Shown here: positions 53,077 through 62,497 of the stretch, in pieces
How the letters are laid out: every line of letters starts with the position of its first letter
Numbering within the stretch: position 1 is the first letter of the stretch
Assembly: GCF_019469425.1 (NCBI RefSeq)
Contig: NZ_CP048272.1
Location: 1,736,001 to 1,800,000 of the forward strand
Reading direction: 5' to 3'
Source: Bifidobacterium asteroides
GTDB lineage: Bacteria; Actinomycetota; Actinomycetes; Actinomycetales; Bifidobacteriaceae
Length of the DNA stretch: 64,000 bases
Translations under genes and position numbers: made by a program
Notes under the pieces: model-generated
Databases searched by the model: none
Told to the model about the DNA's origin: nothing
What the model saw: the letters and a program-made list of their open reading frames with translations, nothing else

Positions 53077-54210
53077 ATGCACATGGGATTCCGCTGGTAT
53101 GGAGAGGGCAACGACACCATCAGCCTGGATGATATTCGTCAGATTCCGGGGGTGGAGACCATTGTCTGGTCCCTCCACCATAAACAGGCCGGCGAGGTTT
53201 GGCAGCCGGACGAAATCGAAGATGCCATGGCGGCAATCACCGAGTTGTCCGCCAGGGATCGGGCGGCAGGCATAACCAAAACCTTCAACGCCGACGTGGT
53301 TGAGTCGGTCAACGTTCACGAATCCATCAAGACCGGTTCGACAGTCCTCAGGATGAGCCGCGATCAGGCCATTGACGCCTATATCGAGACCGTAGCCAAC
53401 CTGGGCAAGGCCGGTGTCAAAGTCGTCACCTACAACTTCATGCCGGTCTTCGACTGGCTGCGTACGGAGATGTTCCACCCCTGCCCAGATGGGTCCACCG
53501 CTCTCTACTACAACCAGCACCAAGTGGACCAGCTCAGCCCACAGGGCATCATCGACGAAACCTTGAAAGGGGCCCGATCCCTGACTGTGCCCGGCTGGGA
53601 ACCCCAACGGCTTGCTCATCTGCCTGAACTCATGGATGCCTATCAGGGAATGGGCCACGAGCAGATGTACGCCAACTACAAGTACTTTCTGGATGCCGTG
53701 ATCCCCACCTGCGAGCGCTACGGGGTCAAGTTGGCCGTCCACCCCGACGACCCTGCCTTCGACTTGTTCGGCTGGCCGCGCGTGGTCTCCAGCAAGGAGG
53801 GGATTCAACGGGTGCTGGATCTGAATCCCAGCCCCTGCAACGGACTGTGCCTGTGTCTGGGATCCTTCTCATCCAGAAGAGGCAACGACGCAGTGGATGC
53901 AGTCAAGACCTTCATGGGCAGGATCTACTTCAGCCACGTGCGCAACATCCGATTCACCGACGAGCAGGGCTCATTCTACGAGGTAGGTCACCGCGCCAAC
54001 GAGGGGAACGTGGACACCGTCGGCGTCATGAAGGCCTACGCCGAGGCCGATTACCAGGGCTACATCCGCCCCGACCACGGACGGCATTTATGGAGCGAAA
54101 ACACGGAAGCCGGCAGACCGCGGCCAGGCTACGGCCTTTATGACCGCGCCATGGGCATCCAATATCTGCTTGGAGCCTGGGACGCTTACCGCTACAACCG
54201 TCGATACTGA
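53077..54210 (+). CDS. uxuA: D-mannonate dehydratase
   Basis: Dehydrates D-mannonate to KDG, joining the two hexuronate branches. The 377-residue TIM-barrel enzyme starts MHMGFRWYGEGNDTISLDDI and shows the family motifs TYNFMPVFDWLRTE, GVKLAVHPDDP, LCLCLGSFSSR, YFSHVRNIR and YIRPDHGRHLW, which hold the metal and substrate residues. RBS AAGGAGAG lies eight bases upstream. It converges on uxaB with 21 bp between stops, without a clear terminator. Confidence 0.96.
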   Translation: MHMGFRWYGEGNDTISLDDIRQIPGVETIVWSLHHKQAGEVWQPDEIEDAMAAITELSARDRAAGITKTFNADVVESVNVHESIKTGSTVLRMSRDQAIDAYIETVANLGKAGVKVVTYNFMPVFDWLRTEMFHPCPDGSTALYYNQHQVDQLSPQGIIDETLKGARSLTVPGWEPQRLAHLPELMDAYQGMGHEQMYANYKYFLDAVIPTCERYGVKLAVHPDDPAFDLFGWPRVVSSKEGIQRVLDLNPSPCNGLCLCLGSFSSRRGNDAVDAVKTFMGRIYFSHVRNIRFTDEQGSFYEVGHRANEGNVDTVGVMKAYAEADYQGYIRPDHGRHLWSENTEAGRPRPGYGLYDRAMGIQYLLGAWDAYRYNRRY

Positions 54211-54231
54211 TTCCTCGTTCGCACTGTTGGC

Positions 54232-55677
54232 TCATGCCAATCGGTCTATCAGGGGCTGGACACCCTGGTCGGCCAAATCGTCCAAGTCCTTCTGGACAGC
54301 CTCCGCTAGCCCTGCGATTCTGGTCAGGTCATGGCCCCAAACGGAGGCATCAGAAAGAATCCGGTTGACGAAATCATCCTGACCAGCAGCCTTGTGGAAG
54401 GCATCGATAACCTTCTGATCATCCTGAATCTTCACAGCATCACCGGCCTTGCCGCCATAATTCCACAACAGGCAGGACAGCGTCAGGACGATGCGTTCCG
54501 GAAGCCCACTCCCCTGCTCTGCGTTGGCCGTAACCAGCGGGAGAAGGCGTGAGACGAATTTGGAGACCGAGTTCAACCCTATGGAATCCAAAGAATGCTG
54601 GACAAAGGGGTTGTCGAACCGCTCGCGAACCGCAGCAGCGAAGCTCTCCAGCTCCTCCTTGGGCAGTGTCTGGACGGGGATGATCTCCTCTTCCATCTCA
54701 CGGGTAATGAAAGAACGCATGGTCCTATCGCCCATGACCTGTCCTACAGTCTTGAATCCGGCCAACCGGGCCACTTGGGCCATAGTGGTATGAGGACCGT
54801 TGAGCAGATAAACCTTGCGCTCACGGTAGGGCTGTACAGCATCGCAGGTCACCAGGTCGATTCCGGCCTTCCGCGCGGGAAGCAGCTCATCGACCTTGCG
54901 CTGGGCGGTCTGGTCGCCAGCTACGACCCAGAGCAGGAAGGGCTCGGCCTTGACCATGTTCTGGTCCTCGTAACCCAGCTTCTCCCAAAGCTCCTGGGCA
55001 TCTTCGCGCGGGTAGCCAGGAACTATGCGATCCACGAGAGTGGATACGAAGGTGTTCTCCCGATCAAGCCAGTCGATGAAATCCTTACCCCATCCAAACC
55101 GTTCAGCGACATTTATCAGAGCATGATGCAGGGCCGGACCGTTGTCGGCGATAAGCTCGCAAGGCATAATCAGGAAGCCTGGCATGGACCTGTCGAACCT
55201 ACGCTTGAGCAGATGAGCCAACTTCGCCGGATATCCCGCTGGCGGACGGTCTGTGACCTTATCCCCATCATTGACGGCAATGCCCGCTTCGGTGGTATTG
55301 GAGATGATGATCTGCGTATCAGGATCATCGGCTAGAGCCAGAAACCCATCCCAGTCCTGGTAGGGGTCGACTGTCTTGCCGATAGAGTCAATCAGCTCAT
55401 GGCTGCGGACGGGCTTTCCATCCTTGAGACCTTCCAGAATGACTGTATAAAGCCGCTCCTGGTCCTCCAAGACTTGGACTCTGCCCTTTTCAAGGGGCTG
55501 AACAACTGCTGCATTCCCCCCGAACAAGCCCTTGTTGTTGAGCTGCTGGACTATCCAATCAACGAATGCTCTGAGAAAATTTCCCTCACCGAACTGGATG
55601 ATCCTGATGGGTCGTTGAGCTGCCTCTGTACTAGTCAGCCCCAGATGCACGGCCACTGCTTCCCGTAATCTTTCCAC
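54232..55677 (-). CDS. uxaB: tagaturonate reductase (altronate oxidoreductase)
   Basis: Reduces D-tagaturonate to D-altronate with NADH. The 481-residue product has the Rossmann start IRIIQFGEGNFLRAFVDWIVQQLN and the family segment NTTEAGIAVNDGDKV. A substrate-binding part DRIVPGYPRED and KVYLLNGPHTTMAQVARLAG follow. The start is GTG at 55677 behind GGAAAGGAAGC; a longer reading in frame has no RBS and would give an odd N-terminus. It is the last gene of the kdgK-eda-uxaB operon. Confidence 0.93.
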   Translation of the reverse strand: MERLREAVAVHLGLTSTEAAQRPIRIIQFGEGNFLRAFVDWIVQQLNNKGLFGGNAAVVQPLEKGRVQVLEDQERLYTVILEGLKDGKPVRSHELIDSIGKTVDPYQDWDGFLALADDPDTQIIISNTTEAGIAVNDGDKVTDRPPAGYPAKLAHLLKRRFDRSMPGFLIMPCELIADNGPALHHALINVAERFGWGKDFIDWLDRENTFVSTLVDRIVPGYPREDAQELWEKLGYEDQNMVKAEPFLLWVVAGDQTAQRKVDELLPARKAGIDLVTCDAVQPYRERKVYLLNGPHTTMAQVARLAGFKTVGQVMGDRTMRSFITREMEEEIIPVQTLPKEELESFAAAVRERFDNPFVQHSLDSIGLNSVSKFVSRLLPLVTANAEQGSGLPERIVLTLSCLLWNYGGKAGDAVKIQDDQKVIDAFHKAAGQDDFVNRILSDASVWGHDLTRIAGLAEAVQKDLDDLADQGVQPLIDRLA

Positions 55678-55773
55678 AATGCTTCCTTTCCGTCCGCTCG
55701 CATCCCGCCCATACGGGGGATCCGACCAGATCATCGAACCTGGCGATCGATGACTAGCCCGGGACTCTGGCAC

Positions 55774-56439
55774 TCAGCCTTGCACCACCTGCCTGGCCTT
55801 CGCACAAGCATCAGCAACGGCTTTCCAATCGCCTCGGCGCTGGGCCTGGGACGGTACAGGGAAACTCCCGCCCACAGCAAAGACGTTGGGCAGGTCGATG
55901 TATTCACGAGCGTTCCCGAACCCAACTCCTCCGGTGGGCAAGAAGCTCATCTCTGCAAAGGGGCCGGAGAGTGCCTTCAAGGTCTTGATGCCACCGTAAG
56001 CCTCGGCTGGGAAGAACTTAGTAAAACGCAGACCAAGATCATAGGCTTTCTCAATGTCGCTGGGAGTCGCCGTTCCAGGCAAGACCGGGATCCGGGAGCC
56101 CGTGCACCAGTCGACCACAGCATCGTTGAAGGCCGGGGAGACGATACCCTTGCAACCTGCCTGCACTGCCTGGCGTGCCTGGTCGACCGTGTGCACAGTT
56201 CCTGCCACCAGGGTCACCTCAGGCACCTGGTCATAAATAGCCCGCATCCCGTCCAGGGCGGCAGCCGATCGGAAGGTGACTTCCGCGATGGGCACTCCAC
56301 CGGAAGCCAGGGCCCTAGCCAGAGGAACCGCTTCCTCGGGTGAATGCAGGGTCACCAGGGGGACCACTTTGATTGTTCTGATCAGATCAATCAATCCGAT
56401 CCGCTCCTCCGGTACGTCCGTCTTGCCAAACTCGCTCAT
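55774..56439 (-). CDS. eda: 2-keto-3-deoxy-6-phosphogluconate aldolase
   Basis: Splits KDPG into pyruvate and glyceraldehyde 3-phosphate, the last step of hexuronate breakdown. The 221-residue (beta/alpha)8 enzyme has the catalytic Glu in AEVTFRS (about residue 54) and the Schiff-base Lys in LRFTKFFPAEAYGG (about 142). GIVSPAFN and LPTGGV (phosphate binding) are also present. It lies between kdgK and uxaB on the same strand, with gaps of about 95 bp each side. Confidence 0.95.
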   Translation of the reverse strand: MSEFGKTDVPEERIGLIDLIRTIKVVPLVTLHSPEEAVPLARALASGGVPIAEVTFRSAAALDGMRAIYDQVPEVTLVAGTVHTVDQARQAVQAGCKGIVSPAFNDAVVDWCTGSRIPVLPGTATPSDIEKAYDLGLRFTKFFPAEAYGGIKTLKALSGPFAEMSFLPTGGVGFGNAREYIDLPNVFAVGGSFPVPSQAQRRGDWKAVADACAKARQVVQG

Positions 56440-56531
56440 GCCTGCTTCCTTCTCTTGTGGAATTGAACTTGTTGAATCGAATCCATCGCCTGTCTATGGA
56501 GGGCTTCTGATCGTCGCCCGGATAAACCGGC

Positions 56532-57536
56532 TCAGCCAACCTGTCTGACCGCAGCCCGCTGGCGTCCGGCAATAAAGTCATTCAACCGGGCCTTTGTAGG
56601 CAAGCCTTCGTTGTCGGATACCACCTGGGTCTGCATGGCACCGACGGCACACCCACGCTCCAACGCTTCGGACATGGGCCGACCCTCAAGCAGAGCCGAC
56701 AACACGCCGGCCGCGAAACCGTCGCCGGCGCCGACTGTGTCCACCACCGCATCAACCTTGAAACCCGGAACGTAGACACCATCATGACCGTCCGTCGCGT
56801 AGGCTCCATCGGGCCCGTCCTTGACCACCGCATAACGGGCGCCATTGTCAATGAATGCCTGACCGATATCGTGGACGCTGTCCAGCCCGAACAGATGCCT
56901 GCCCTCGGAAATGCCTGGAAGGACCAGATCAGCCTTGGCGCTTAAGGACAGGAGCGTCTGCTTCATATGTCTGTCGCTCTTCCAGAGAGCCGGACGTTCG
57001 TTGGGATCAAAGGAAACGAAGACCTGATTGGCCCGTGACAGCTCAACCAGCGCTTTGCTGGCTTCCAGGGTGCTTGCCGAAAGCGCCGGGAGGATTCCGG
57101 TCATATGCATCAGCGAGATTCCGCTGCAGTCGATGGCTTTGACATCGGCCGGGCCCAGGGCTGAAGCCGCCGATCCCTTGCGAAAGTAGTAAGTCTTGGG
57201 GTCTCCCTGCTCTACCTTGGACTTCATCATAAAGCCAGTGGAACGAGTGGCATCCTCGACGACCAAGGAGGTGTCCAGGTTGTTCTGCCGCATGAAGCAC
57301 AGGATTCGTTCGCCTATCGGATCCTGGCCTATGCGAGTCATATAGACCGGATGTTGGCCAAGCCGCTCCAGGCCGATGGCTACGTTGAGCTCCGCACCTG
57401 CCACCGAGGCGCTGAAGGACCCGACCTCACTGCAGGGTCCCTCCTCGCCAGCCGCGAAGAGCCCCATACCCTCGCCAACCAGGAGAACGCTGCCAGGACG
57501 GATGCCGCTGACCGCTATGTCGTGGGAAACCGCCAT
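56532..57536 (-). CDS. kdgK: 2-keto-3-deoxygluconate kinase (PfkB family)
   Basis: Phosphorylates KDG to KDPG. The 334-residue ribokinase-fold protein has the N-terminal glycine-rich VAGAELNVAIGLERLG, the KDG-kinase-like FRKGSAAS, and the C-terminal PfkB signature DTVGAGDGFAAGV with catalytic Asp. Sugar specificity is inferred from the eda and uxaB neighbours; fructokinase-like activity cannot be excluded from sequence alone. It leads the operon. A perfect 18-bp palindrome lies about 50 bp upstream of its start. Confidence 0.92.
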   Translation of the reverse strand: MAVSHDIAVSGIRPGSVLLVGEGMGLFAAGEEGPCSEVGSFSASVAGAELNVAIGLERLGQHPVYMTRIGQDPIGERILCFMRQNNLDTSLVVEDATRSTGFMMKSKVEQGDPKTYYFRKGSAASALGPADVKAIDCSGISLMHMTGILPALSASTLEASKALVELSRANQVFVSFDPNERPALWKSDRHMKQTLLSLSAKADLVLPGISEGRHLFGLDSVHDIGQAFIDNGARYAVVKDGPDGAYATDGHDGVYVPGFKVDAVVDTVGAGDGFAAGVLSALLEGRPMSEALERGCAVGAMQTQVVSDNEGLPTKARLNDFIAGRQRAAVRQVG

Positions 57537-57584
57537 ACCTTTCCTTCCATAACCAGGACTGATGGATCCGACAGGTTTGTTTCA

Positions 57585-57602
57585 ACCCGCGTCAACGCGG
57601 GT
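57585..57602. promoter_or_regulatory. palindromic operator before kdgK
   Basis: ACCCGCGTCAACGCGGGT: two perfect 8-bp arms around a CA centre, about 50 bp before the kdgK ATG. Length and symmetry suit a LacI-family dimer. It shares the 8+CA+8 layout, though not the arm sequence, with the operator at 46289-46306. Confidence 0.55.
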
Positions 57603-57709
57603 GACGGTCCGATTCGTCCTCTGATGTTTTCAAGCTATGTGATAGAGGGATGGCGGAGGAATATGTTGCCAGCTGTTGCTTGTCCCGGCATTTTTGATAT
57701 GCACTTTGT

Positions 57710-57749
57710 AAAAAACAGACCCTCAGACCTTTGAATCGATCTGAGGGTC
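57710..57749 (-). terminator. rho-independent terminator of murB
   Basis: GACCCTCAGA / TCTGAGGGTC, a perfect 10-bp stem with a 12-base loop, followed on the minus strand after CTG by TTTTTT. It starts 27 bp after the murB stop and insulates the island from the cell-wall gene. Confidence 0.88.
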
Positions 57750-57775
57750 AGAAGAAACGGATCCTTGAGCAGGGG

Positions 57776-59008
57776 CTACCAGGCCAAGTCGATGCCCGGG
57801 GTGACAGGTTCGGGAATCAGATGGATGCCAAAGGTGGAATCCACGCCTTTCTGTATGGCATGTGCCAAGGCTGCCATGTCGTCTGAGCCGGCGCCTCCCC
57901 GGTTGGTCAAGGCCAGTGTGTGCACATCGGACAGGGCGGCTGCCGACCCCTGCTTTAAAGCGAAGCCCTTGTGAAAGCCCGAATGATCGATCAGCCAAGC
58001 CGCTGAGGTCTTGACCAATGCCGAGCCCTCGACAGGATAACGTGGGGCATCCGATGGCAGGGCATCCGCGGCCTTACGACTGATGATCGGATTGGTGAAG
58101 AAACTCCCGCAGCTGTGGCGGTCAAGCAGCACTCGTTCGCCCCTGGGGCCGTGAAGATCATCCTGGACTGCCTCCAGAGCCTCTTCCAGGTCGGAGGTTC
58201 GACGGCATGATCCCATCCAATCGGTCAGGTACCGGTAGGGATCCTCCAGCATCCCCTTGCCCGCTCTGACGGTCAGAACCGCCTGTCGAATCCGATCCAG
58301 GGGAAGCGTTGCTCCTGGCTCCACGCCCAGGGCCTTGGCAAGCTGGGCCGAACCCACCTGAACTTCAGACCCATGTCGCAGAACCAGGGTGACCGAAAGC
58401 ACCACGTAGCGGGGCGTCGGGAAGAACCGTGCTTCGGGCACAGCCGGCGCCTGGTACATGGTCTGCTTGAGCAGGGAGGTCCTGTATCCGAAATCGAGGT
58501 CAGAGGCCCGCAGATAGGCTGTGACCTTGTCCTGACGGTCCCATACCTCGACCGAATCGACAAGGTGCCCGACCTCCTGGCCGTAGGCGCCGATGTTCTG
58601 GACCACCGAGGCTCCGACAGTCCCGGGGATGCCGGATAGGCCCTCTATTCCGATCAGGTGCATGCGCACGCAGTAGGAGACCAGATCATCCCAGTTGGTC
58701 CCAGCCGTAGCGTTGACGTGAACGACGGGAACGCCGCTCTCGGGCGGAGCCACCTCGTCAGGCACGCTGATGTCCTGACGGGTGTCGCGCACGACTACGC
58801 CAGGAAAGTCCTGGTCAGAGGCGAGCAGGTTGGATCCCCCGCCAATCAGGCAGAGGGGCAGCCCCTTGGAATCCGCCCCCTCCACAGCCTCGATCAGCCC
58901 GACCCTGTCATGTGGCTGGACAAAGGCCGCAATACGTCCTCCCACGCCCATGGTGGTGATATCAGCAAATGTCGGAGTTGAGATGTTGACCGTGGCTGCT
59001 TCTGACAT
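57776..59008 (-). CDS. murB: UDP-N-acetylmuramate dehydrogenase
   Basis: FAD enzyme that reduces UDP-GlcNAc-enolpyruvate to UDP-MurNAc in peptidoglycan synthesis. The start at 59008 (MSEAATVNIST) gives 410 residues; a GTG three codons upstream is also possible. FAD-binding stretches are LIGGGSNLLASDQDFPG and GLSGIPGTVGASVVQNIGAYG. The catalytic serine lies in SCGSFFTNPI, near residue 300. Long type I form as in actinobacteria. It is transcribed alone, with a strong terminator. Confidence 0.95.
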   Translation of the reverse strand: MSEAATVNISTPTFADITTMGVGGRIAAFVQPHDRVGLIEAVEGADSKGLPLCLIGGGSNLLASDQDFPGVVVRDTRQDISVPDEVAPPESGVPVVHVNATAGTNWDDLVSYCVRMHLIGIEGLSGIPGTVGASVVQNIGAYGQEVGHLVDSVEVWDRQDKVTAYLRASDLDFGYRTSLLKQTMYQAPAVPEARFFPTPRYVVLSVTLVLRHGSEVQVGSAQLAKALGVEPGATLPLDRIRQAVLTVRAGKGMLEDPYRYLTDWMGSCRRTSDLEEALEAVQDDLHGPRGERVLLDRHSCGSFFTNPIISRKAADALPSDAPRYPVEGSALVKTSAAWLIDHSGFHKGFALKQGSAAALSDVHTLALTNRGGAGSDDMAALAHAIQKGVDSTFGIHLIPEPVTPGIDLAW

Positions 59009-59336
59009 GTCTTTCACTGTATCATCGCAGGTGACAGGGCTGATCTAGAGCCCTTCTAGCCTACCGGCCCTCTGATCTGCTGTCTTGATCCGCCTTCTCG
59101 ACCCACTGGCTCGATTCGATGAATTACGGCAGGCAAAAGCAAAATACAGAGCCACACATGGGCAGGTTCTCTTGATTTAGCCCCGGTCAGCCGTAGCACC
59201 GACAAGGACGGCAGGGGGTGAATAACCCCTTATAAGGAACGCCTATAGAGGCACTGTTGTCTCAGCATCTGAAAAAGGGTTTGATGATCCGTGAAGCACG
59301 CGAGCATCTAGGCCACATTCAGAGGAGCGGGCCGTC
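59009..59336. other. murB-metY divergent spacer
   Basis: No gene seen. It contains GGGGT-N5-ACCCC (59215-59229) overlapping the perfect palindrome CCTTATAAGG (59228-59237), about 100 bp before metY. This may be an operator or part of its promoter. No known sulfur or SAM riboswitch pattern could be fitted. Confidence 0.4.
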
Positions 59337-60668
59337 ATGAGCAAAGGATTCGCGACAAAAGCCGTCCATAACGGCTATGACTGTCAAGGACAGGGCGGAG
59401 GCGCGGCCAGCGTCCCCATCTACCAGTCGGCCGCCTTTGACATGGTCACCGCCGACCGGGGAGACGCCCTGGCCGCCGGCGAAATTCAAGGGTTCTCTTA
59501 CTCACGCTTGGCCAACCCCACGGTCAAGGTCCTGGAGGACCGCCTTGCTGGCCTGGAGGGGGGCAAGGGGGCCGTGGCCATGGCCTCAGGGATGGCCGCT
59601 GTATCGTCAGCCCTCATGTGTGCCGCCGAGGGCGGTGGGAGACTAATTTCCCCGGTCGATCTTTATGGAACCTCGGTGGACGCCATGAAGACTTTCTTCC
59701 CCAACTTTGGCATCGAAACGGATTTCGTGGACGACATCAACGACCTTGATGCAGTGGAACCCCTGATCCAGGACAAGACCAGGGCCATCTTCGCCGAATC
59801 CGTGGCCAATCCGTCCACAGCCATCGCCGACATCCCCGGCCTGGCCGACTTGGCCCACCGGCATGGGCTGGCCCTGATCATCGACAATACGGTGCCCACG
59901 CCATACCTGCTCAACCCGATCGACTTCGGTGCCGACATCGTCGTCCATTCGACCACCAAGGGAATCAGCGGCCATGGCAACGCCCTGGGCGGGGTCATCG
60001 TGGATGCAGGCCGATTCGACTGGGGCAACGGCCGCTTCCCGCAGATGAGCCAGCCCGAACTGATCATCAGCGACGAGCGGCACGGATCCATGGTCAGCTT
60101 TCTGGATGCCTTCGGCAAGATGGCCTTCCTCCACAGGGTCCATACCAAGTACCTGCACACCTTCGGGGCGGTCATGAGCCCCTTCGCAGCCTACCTGCAG
60201 CTGACAGGCCTTGAGACCCTGCCACAGCGGGTCGCCACCGAGGTAAAGACTGCAGCAATCCTGGCCCGCCACCTGCTGACCATTCCCCAGGTGGAGCAGG
60301 TCAACTACTCGGGAATTCGCGAGGGTCGCCACCAGGGCTATGCGGACCAGCAGGACCGCCTGGCATCGACCCTGCTGCCCAAGGGCGTCGGCACGATCCT
60401 CTCCTTCAAGGTCCAAGGGGACTATGAGCAGGTCAAGCGCATCGTAGACTCAGTGCATCTCATGAGCTACATGCCCAATATCGGCGACTGTCGCACTCTG
60501 ATTGTCGACCCGGCCAGGATCACCCACAGGGAGGTTCCAGGCCCCTACCGCCTCAGCGCCGGTGTAGGCGACGATCTGATTCGAATCTCCGTGGGCCTGG
60601 AGGACCCGGGGGACCTGATCGCCGATCTGGATCAGGCCTTTGAGGCCGCCTACCAGGTCAATCTCTGA
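59337..60668 (+). CDS. metY: O-acetylhomoserine sulfhydrylase / Cys-Met metabolism PLP enzyme
   Basis: Forms homocysteine from O-acetylhomoserine and sulfide (or acts in a related gamma-replacement). The 443-residue length fits the MetY subgroup, longer than cystathionine synthases (about 380-400). The fold-type I motifs are SYSRLANPTVKVLEDRLAGLEGG (substrate and cofactor), AMASGMAA, ANPSTAIADIPGLADLAH and the PLP lysine in VVHSTTKGISGHGNALGG near residue 210. The RBS GAGGAGCGGG precedes ATG. It is a lone gene on the plus strand. Confidence 0.88.
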   Translation: MSKGFATKAVHNGYDCQGQGGGAASVPIYQSAAFDMVTADRGDALAAGEIQGFSYSRLANPTVKVLEDRLAGLEGGKGAVAMASGMAAVSSALMCAAEGGGRLISPVDLYGTSVDAMKTFFPNFGIETDFVDDINDLDAVEPLIQDKTRAIFAESVANPSTAIADIPGLADLAHRHGLALIIDNTVPTPYLLNPIDFGADIVVHSTTKGISGHGNALGGVIVDAGRFDWGNGRFPQMSQPELIISDERHGSMVSFLDAFGKMAFLHRVHTKYLHTFGAVMSPFAAYLQLTGLETLPQRVATEVKTAAILARHLLTIPQVEQVNYSGIREGRHQGYADQQDRLASTLLPKGVGTILSFKVQGDYEQVKRIVDSVHLMSYMPNIGDCRTLIVDPARITHREVPGPYRLSAGVGDDLIRISVGLEDPGDLIADLDQAFEAAYQVNL

Positions 60669-60745
60669 AGGCTGAGCCCCCAATATCGCAAAACCCGTAT
60701 GCACGGCAGGCATATAGGCAGATCTGCGTGAGGAAGCGCCTGCGT

Positions 60746-60777
60746 ATAAAAAGAACCCGGCCGAATGGTCGGGTTCC
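60746..60777 (-). terminator. rho-independent terminator of tRNA-rpmG unit
   Basis: Minus strand: GGAACCCGACC, ATTC loop, GGCCGGGTTC, then TTTTTATA. The stem has one mismatch. It lies about 26 bp after the rpmG stop. Confidence 0.85.
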
Positions 60778-60802
60778 GATGAAGCCAAAGGACGGGAAGA
60801 AC

Positions 60803-60970
60803 TCAGCGGGTCTCCCGGTGCAGGGTATGCTTGCCACAACGGGGGCAGAACTTCTTGAGCTCCAGACGGTCAGGAGTGTTACGACGGTTCTTGGTCGTAA
60901 TGTAATTACGCTCCTTGCACACGGTGCACGCCAGCGTAATGCCAGGACGGATATCTGCGGCTTTTGCCAT
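60803..60970 (-). CDS. rpmG: 50S ribosomal protein L33
   Basis: A 55-residue protein ([18 protein letters not shown], ends HTLHRETR) with two CxxC pairs (CTVC and CPRC), i.e. the zinc-binding type. Start ATG at 60968-60970 with GAGGTGAACC upstream. It follows the tRNA-Tyr/Thr/Met genes on the same strand, a linkage common in actinobacteria. Confidence 0.96.
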   Translation of the reverse strand: MAKAADIRPGITLACTVCKERNYITTKNRRNTPDRLELKKFCPRCGKHTLHRETR

Positions 60971-61016
60971 GGTTCACCTCTATAGTCGTTGCACGACCGA
61001 CGTATGTCGGCCACAG

Positions 61017-61090
61017 TAGCGAGGAAGAGACTCGAACTCTTGACCTTACGATTATGAGTCGTACGCTCTAGCCAGCTGAGCTACCCCGCC
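61017..61090 (-). tRNA. tRNA-Met(CAU), elongator type
   Basis: Minus strand, 74 nt: acceptor GGCGGGG / CCTCGCT (G-U pairs included), D-arm GCTCAGCTGGCTAGAGC, anticodon loop with CAT, T-arm AGAGTTCGAGTCTCT, discriminator A. The first base pair is a G-T wobble, unlike the unpaired end of initiator tRNA, so an elongator is favoured. tRNA-Ile2 (modified CAU) cannot be strictly excluded. Confidence 0.9.
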
Positions 61091-61094
61091 AGAG

Positions 61095-61166
61095 AGCCTC
61101 GGGTGAGAATCGGACTCACGACCTCTTCCTTACCAAGGAAGTGCTCTGCCACTGAGCTACCGAGGC
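61095..61166 (-). tRNA. tRNA-Thr(GGU)
   Basis: Minus strand, 72 nt: acceptor GCCTCGG / CCGAGGC, D-arm GCTCAGTGGCAGAGC, anticodon loop containing GGT, T-arm GTGAGTCCGATTCTCAC, discriminator T. CCA is not encoded. Same transcript direction as its neighbours. Confidence 0.95.
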
Positions 61167-61167
61167 G

Positions 61168-61249
61168 TGGCGGATAGAGGATTCGAACCTCTGAAGCATT
61201 ACGCGGCTGATTTACAGTCAGCTCCCTTTGACCGCTTGGGAAATCCGCC
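61168..61249 (-). tRNA. tRNA-Tyr(GUA)
   Basis: Minus strand, 82 nt, class II: acceptor GGCGGAT / ATCCGCC, anticodon loop CTGTAAATC with GTA, long variable arm, T-arm AGAGGTTCGAATCCTCT, discriminator A. First of the three-tRNA cluster leading to rpmG. Confidence 0.95.
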
Positions 61250-61365
61250 ATGCCGCACTAGAACCGAAGCTCTGTACGGCAACTTGCCTATAATGACATG
61301 TTTTTCCATTTTCCGCAAGTCACGCTCCAACGTCGTGTCTTCCACGTCAGAGCGGGACGGACGGG

Positions 61366-62421
<1,056 letters not shown>

Positions 62422-62497
62422 TCAGTCTACCGCATGGACGGACCTGACCCGTGGACGTGGCGACCGGTGACTGCATATGACTCTTAGGACAGGTGCC

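Noticed and set aside
59100-59336. SAM-type riboswitch upstream of metY
   Set aside because: I could not fit any SAM riboswitch core or expression platform; only a small hairpin and palindrome are present.
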